Assembly (NCBI GenBank): GCA_000231825.2
Contig: JH720316.1
Location: 586,498-650,497, forward strand
Source: Tetrahymena elliotti 4EA
Taxonomy: Eukaryota > Ciliophora > Oligohymenophorea > Hymenostomatida > Tetrahymenidae
DNA: 64,000 nucleotides
Reading direction: 5' to 3'
Made by a program: the position numbers and the translations under genes. Below the pieces are notes generated by a model. The model was not told the DNA's origin, made no database searches, and saw only the letters and a program-made list of their open reading frames with translations. Below, one piece after another: positions 60,401-64,000 of the stretch (the first letter of the stretch is position 1; each line of letters starts with the position of its first letter).

Positions 60401-63400
60401 TCCTCTCTTTGCAATAGGTCTATATAATTCTCTTGTTTAGTTGATTTCTAATTATGTTTTTCTGGATTGCTCAATACGCTAGTTAACAGTCTAAGAAGTA
60501 GTCTTAGATTAATCCAAAGTATTGATAAGTTCTTCATCTTCTAAAATCTTATTTTGAGCTTAAGCTTCACTGATTAATTTCAAAATCTAATTTTTTGTTC
60601 ATAAAATAAGTTTAATTAAATTTAAAAATAATAAAATATTGATTAATTGTTTACTCTGTCTTCTAATTCTTGGAGTTAACGTTTATCTTGAGAGACCGAA
60701 ATGATTAAAGAGACACGCTTTTCTTCTAATTGAGCTTCTTCGTGACGGACGACTTCAACAAGAAGTTGATCTTCAAGACCTTGAGGTGTGACAGTGAAGT
60801 TGATAATTGTAGTTTTAATACAAATTTCAGGAATATAGTGAGGATTAGGTAACTTAGTTGTCATATAGAACTTAAAGTCTTTGTTATAAGGAACATCTTG
60901 ATCACCCAAACGAAGAGTTTGTTAACCATTCTTTTTGAATGTTTACTTTAACAAAATAGGTTCAAGAGCAGGATCTAAATCTTCTTCTATGTTTTCTAAT
61001 AAGACAGGTTGCCCGAATCTGATAGCGTTTTCAAGAGTTTTTAAGAAGTTAGGTTCAGTTAATTTGGTTGTTTGCAAATTATTATCAGCACCAAGATTTT
61101 TAATCCATCTGTTAGCTTGACCTTGTGGATCAATAACTAGAGGCCATCTCTTACAGTTAAAGATGAAAATACCATTTTCAATTGAAAGATCATCTGCAGG
61201 AAGACCATTTTCTTACCATTCTCTGATTTGTACTTCTTCAGTCAAAATACGTGAAAGACTGAAATCTTTGGCAACAGGGATTTTTAATTTGATACATTCT
61301 TGAATCCACTATTGAAGTAATTCCTTTCTGTAGTTAAAAACGAAAGGACCCAAATAAGCAATACTTGCAGCAGCTAGAATCATATTACCAATAATGTTTT
61401 GGAAATCATCTTCTAACATTTTCTTTGAGATTTTCCATCTCTCAGATTCACCAGCCAAACCACTGACCAACTTTTCAGCTCTATTACACTAGATTTCTGC
61501 AGTTTGTTTTTGCTATTTAAGCATTTCTGCTTTTCTTACTGACATTTCATATTTCTTTTCTAAATCTTGTACCATTTCTTAAATTTCTCTCAAAGCTGAT
61601 TCTTTTTCATAAAGTTAAGCTTCGACAACCTATTTTCAAAAATATAATTTTGTATTATCATAATAAAAACAAATTTTCCTTTAAATTTTAAAGTAAATAA
61701 TATTTTATTTTCTTTTTTTTATTAAAATTCAAATTTTTTTGAATAGAAAATCTTTTGGAAGTGTTTATTTACCTTTAATTTGGATTCAGCTTCTTTGAGA
61801 GCAGCTTCTTTGGGAGCAACAATTTTTTGTACTTTAGCGAATTTTTCAATGGCTAAAACCCAAATAAGCAATGATGTAGCAGCTAATGAAATATTAGAGA
61901 CTTTTTCTTTGGTGAAGTTAGGGTCATTCAAATAATTAGCTCTTAACTTTTGCCATCTTTTATCAGGGACTGATTCAGGCTTGAACTCAATCAAGTTATC
62001 TAAGAATTTCATATTACCAAGGAGCTTCTTTGCAGAATCCCAATCTTCTTTTTCATTAAATAATAAACAGACTGCATTCATAACAACACCGACCATTGCA
62101 GGAGGTTGTTTGAAAGATTTCATTTCATCAGTCATTTTCTTATCAATCTTTTTAACTGCATTATTAGCTTGTTCAAGAATGGGTAAGGCCTCATCTAATT
62201 CTTTCTTACATACTTGACGTTGTGAGTTAACATCATCTCTAATAATTTACGCAGCATCTGTTTCTTACTTACATTTTTCTTATTCTACTGCAGCTATTTC
62301 TTTCTTTCCTTCAATTTCTTTTACTAAAATAGCATTTTCTTTAGCACTTCTTTCTAATTCTGGTTAGAAAGCAATAATTTTTTATTGTAGATTTGCTACT
62401 TCTTTATTAGCTTCATCTAAAGTTTAAAGACCTACAGTATATTTTTAAATCTTCATAGGAAGGATACCTTATTGTTCTTTCATCATTTCAATATACAATT
62501 TAATTAATTCCAAATAACTTGTTGGAGTGACATAATTGTGTCTTCTCAATTATTCATAAAATTCTACTGATTTATCTTAAACACTCTAATGAATAATCAC
62601 AGAAATATCTGAAAGATTCTAAATATAATCTTGAATACCTAATTTATCTTAGGCTCTATATTAACTATCAGCTACAGATTAAAGAGCATCTTCAGGCCAC
62701 TTTTAATTTAAAAATAATTAATTAATTATTTAGAAAAATACATAAAAATTATGATTAATAATAAATTTTTTTATTTTACCTTATCAAACCAATCAATACC
62801 ACAACAATTGATGATGGAAGGGAATTAACGGCAACGATTACGCAATTTATCACCAACGGGCGAGAATGTTAAGACAATATGGAGGTTTTCTCTGACCAAT
62901 TAGACAAAGTATTTGAGCATTTTATCACGAGTTTCATCAATCTTTGCTTCTTTAACTAAAGGTCTCATTTCTCCAATAATTTCTTCAAGATCTTCAGGTG
63001 CCCATAAGTTAGGTACTTCACCAGTGTTCAAAATATTATTAATATCTTCTAAGAATGATTCCATAACGATCTGGGTATCGCTGAATAAGAATACTTGAGG
63101 GGTGTTCTTAGCACCTGCATTTTTCAAAAGTTTTTTCAAGTCATCTTTCCATTAAGGTTCTTTATAATTCTTTGCAATTTCAATTGAGAAGCAGTTATAT
63201 TAACAGATGAATGTTGCCATTCTTGTTAAACTCTATCTACCTGAACCACCAACACCAATTAAAAGTGAGTTACCTCTTGGTTATCTAATAATTCTGCATA
63301 TTCTTGTCAAGTGCATCAAGGCATCTTAGAAAAAGACTAAGTTCATTTACTTTTATGTATTTGTATTATTGTAGTGTTACAAGTAGTCTCTGTTAAGTTT

Positions 63401-64000
63401 TTCTCCAAGCTTAGTAAAGTTTTCTTCAATTTTAACATAAAGTCTTTGATTATTGGCATAATCACCAAATAGTATAGCAGATAAATGCGGCTTGTCCCAT
63501 TCTAATTAGAAGTGCTCATTCAAAGGAGTAACTAAATACTCTAAGAAGGCGCTTTTATCTTGATCATCAACTAGACGATCAGCAAATACTCTTTGACATT
63601 CATGTGCCCATAAAGAGAGGAGCATTTCCTTATCTTGACAATTTTCATATTTAATTTAAAGTATACCTTAGAAAACTTTGGAAATATCTCTCAAGTTGAA
63701 TGTATAGTGACACTTTTTAGGAGTGGGTAAGAACTTTTGCTTCATATTCAAATACATATCAATAGTTGTTTTTACAATTTAAGGAGCAAGCTTATCCAAT
63801 CCTTTGTAAGGAGATTCTGCAAGAAAACCTTTGAGAATGTGCATGAAAATTGTTTCCATAGATCTCTAACTCAATTCAGGAGCCCAAAGCATATTGAAGT
63901 GTCTGAAAAGACGAGGAGTGACTGGGTTACGACCACCATCAGGAGGACCACAAGCAACAACAAAGCTGCAATCTTTAATATTCATAAAGTAGAGTTTCTT
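57468..64000 (-). CDS. axonemal-type dynein heavy chain, C-terminal part (runs off the window edge)
   Basis: The minus-strand gene has its TGA at 57470-57468; the 5' part lies beyond 64000. Introns seen: 57670-57730, 57840-57967, 58091-58150, 58926-59026, 59273-59335, 59840-59926, 60587-60654, 61630-61772 and 62700-62779. From the edge it reads: end of AAA3 ([20 protein letters not shown]), AAA4 with Walker A GVGGSGRQSL (near 63240-63260), stalk coiled coil 1, the microtubule-binding tip (about 62150-61840, [20 protein letters not shown]), coiled coil 2, AAA5 ([15 protein letters not shown]), AAA6 ([19 protein letters not shown]) and the C-terminal domain ending [13 protein letters not shown] and [14 protein letters not shown]. 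The C-terminal ending [20 protein letters not shown] is typical of inner-arm single-headed axonemal dyneins (DNAH3/7/12-like). It powers ciliary beating. The stalk tip is the likely relative of the gene at 9257-9649. Confidence 0.95.

Overview
The window looks like macronuclear-type DNA of a ciliate, most likely Tetrahymena or a close relative. It is very AT-rich. Many conserved proteins can be read only if TAA and TAG mean glutamine and TGA is the sole stop, so a standard-code ORF scan shows only fragments. Introns are short (35-150 nt, a few near 1 kb) with GT...AG ends. The two cysteine-rich genes match the Tetrahymena copper-type (CKC) metallothioneins. Exon chains were built by hand; for each multi-exon gene given a residue count below, the exon lengths sum to a multiple of three.

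Layout. 0.05-2 kb: a 70-bp-armed palindrome overlapping the end of a degenerate protein kinase. 3.9-12 kb: a duplicated metallothionein region holding two metallothioneins (90 and 148 residues), a tRNA-Phe between them, a decayed paralogue of a 421-residue gene, a 130-residue free-standing dynein microtubule-binding domain behind a metallothionein-type promoter, and the intact 421-residue gene. 12.9-18.8 kb: a ten-exon SNF1/MARK-like kinase. 22-27 kb: a membrane-anchored pepsin-like protease and COP9 signalosome subunit 4. 28.4-40.8 kb is gene-dense: tRNA-Ile, an SNM1/Apollo-type nuclease, a secreted EF-hand protein, a possible small gene, CWC15, a WDR5-like WD40 protein and a DUF98 chorismate-lyase-like gene. 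40.8-55.3 kb is almost empty apart from one single-exon gene of contrasting codon use at 47.9-49.0 kb. 55.3-56.5 kb: a four-helix membrane protein. 57.5-64 kb: the 3' part of an axonemal-type dynein heavy chain, cut by the window edge.

The most unusual observation links two distant regions. The small gene at 9257-9649 is a close copy of the stalk-tip (microtubule-binding) segment of the dynein heavy chain type seen at 61.8-62.2 kb. It sits behind a promoter, 5' leader and ATGGAT start shared with the two metallothionein genes. By inference it could be a metal-inducible, motor-less dynein stalk tip. Other points of note are a predicted pseudokinase with GYG for DFG, a kinase intron that carries a splice-dead copy of its own DFG exon start, a 9-codon microexon, and an apparent one-base frame break at the end of CWC15.
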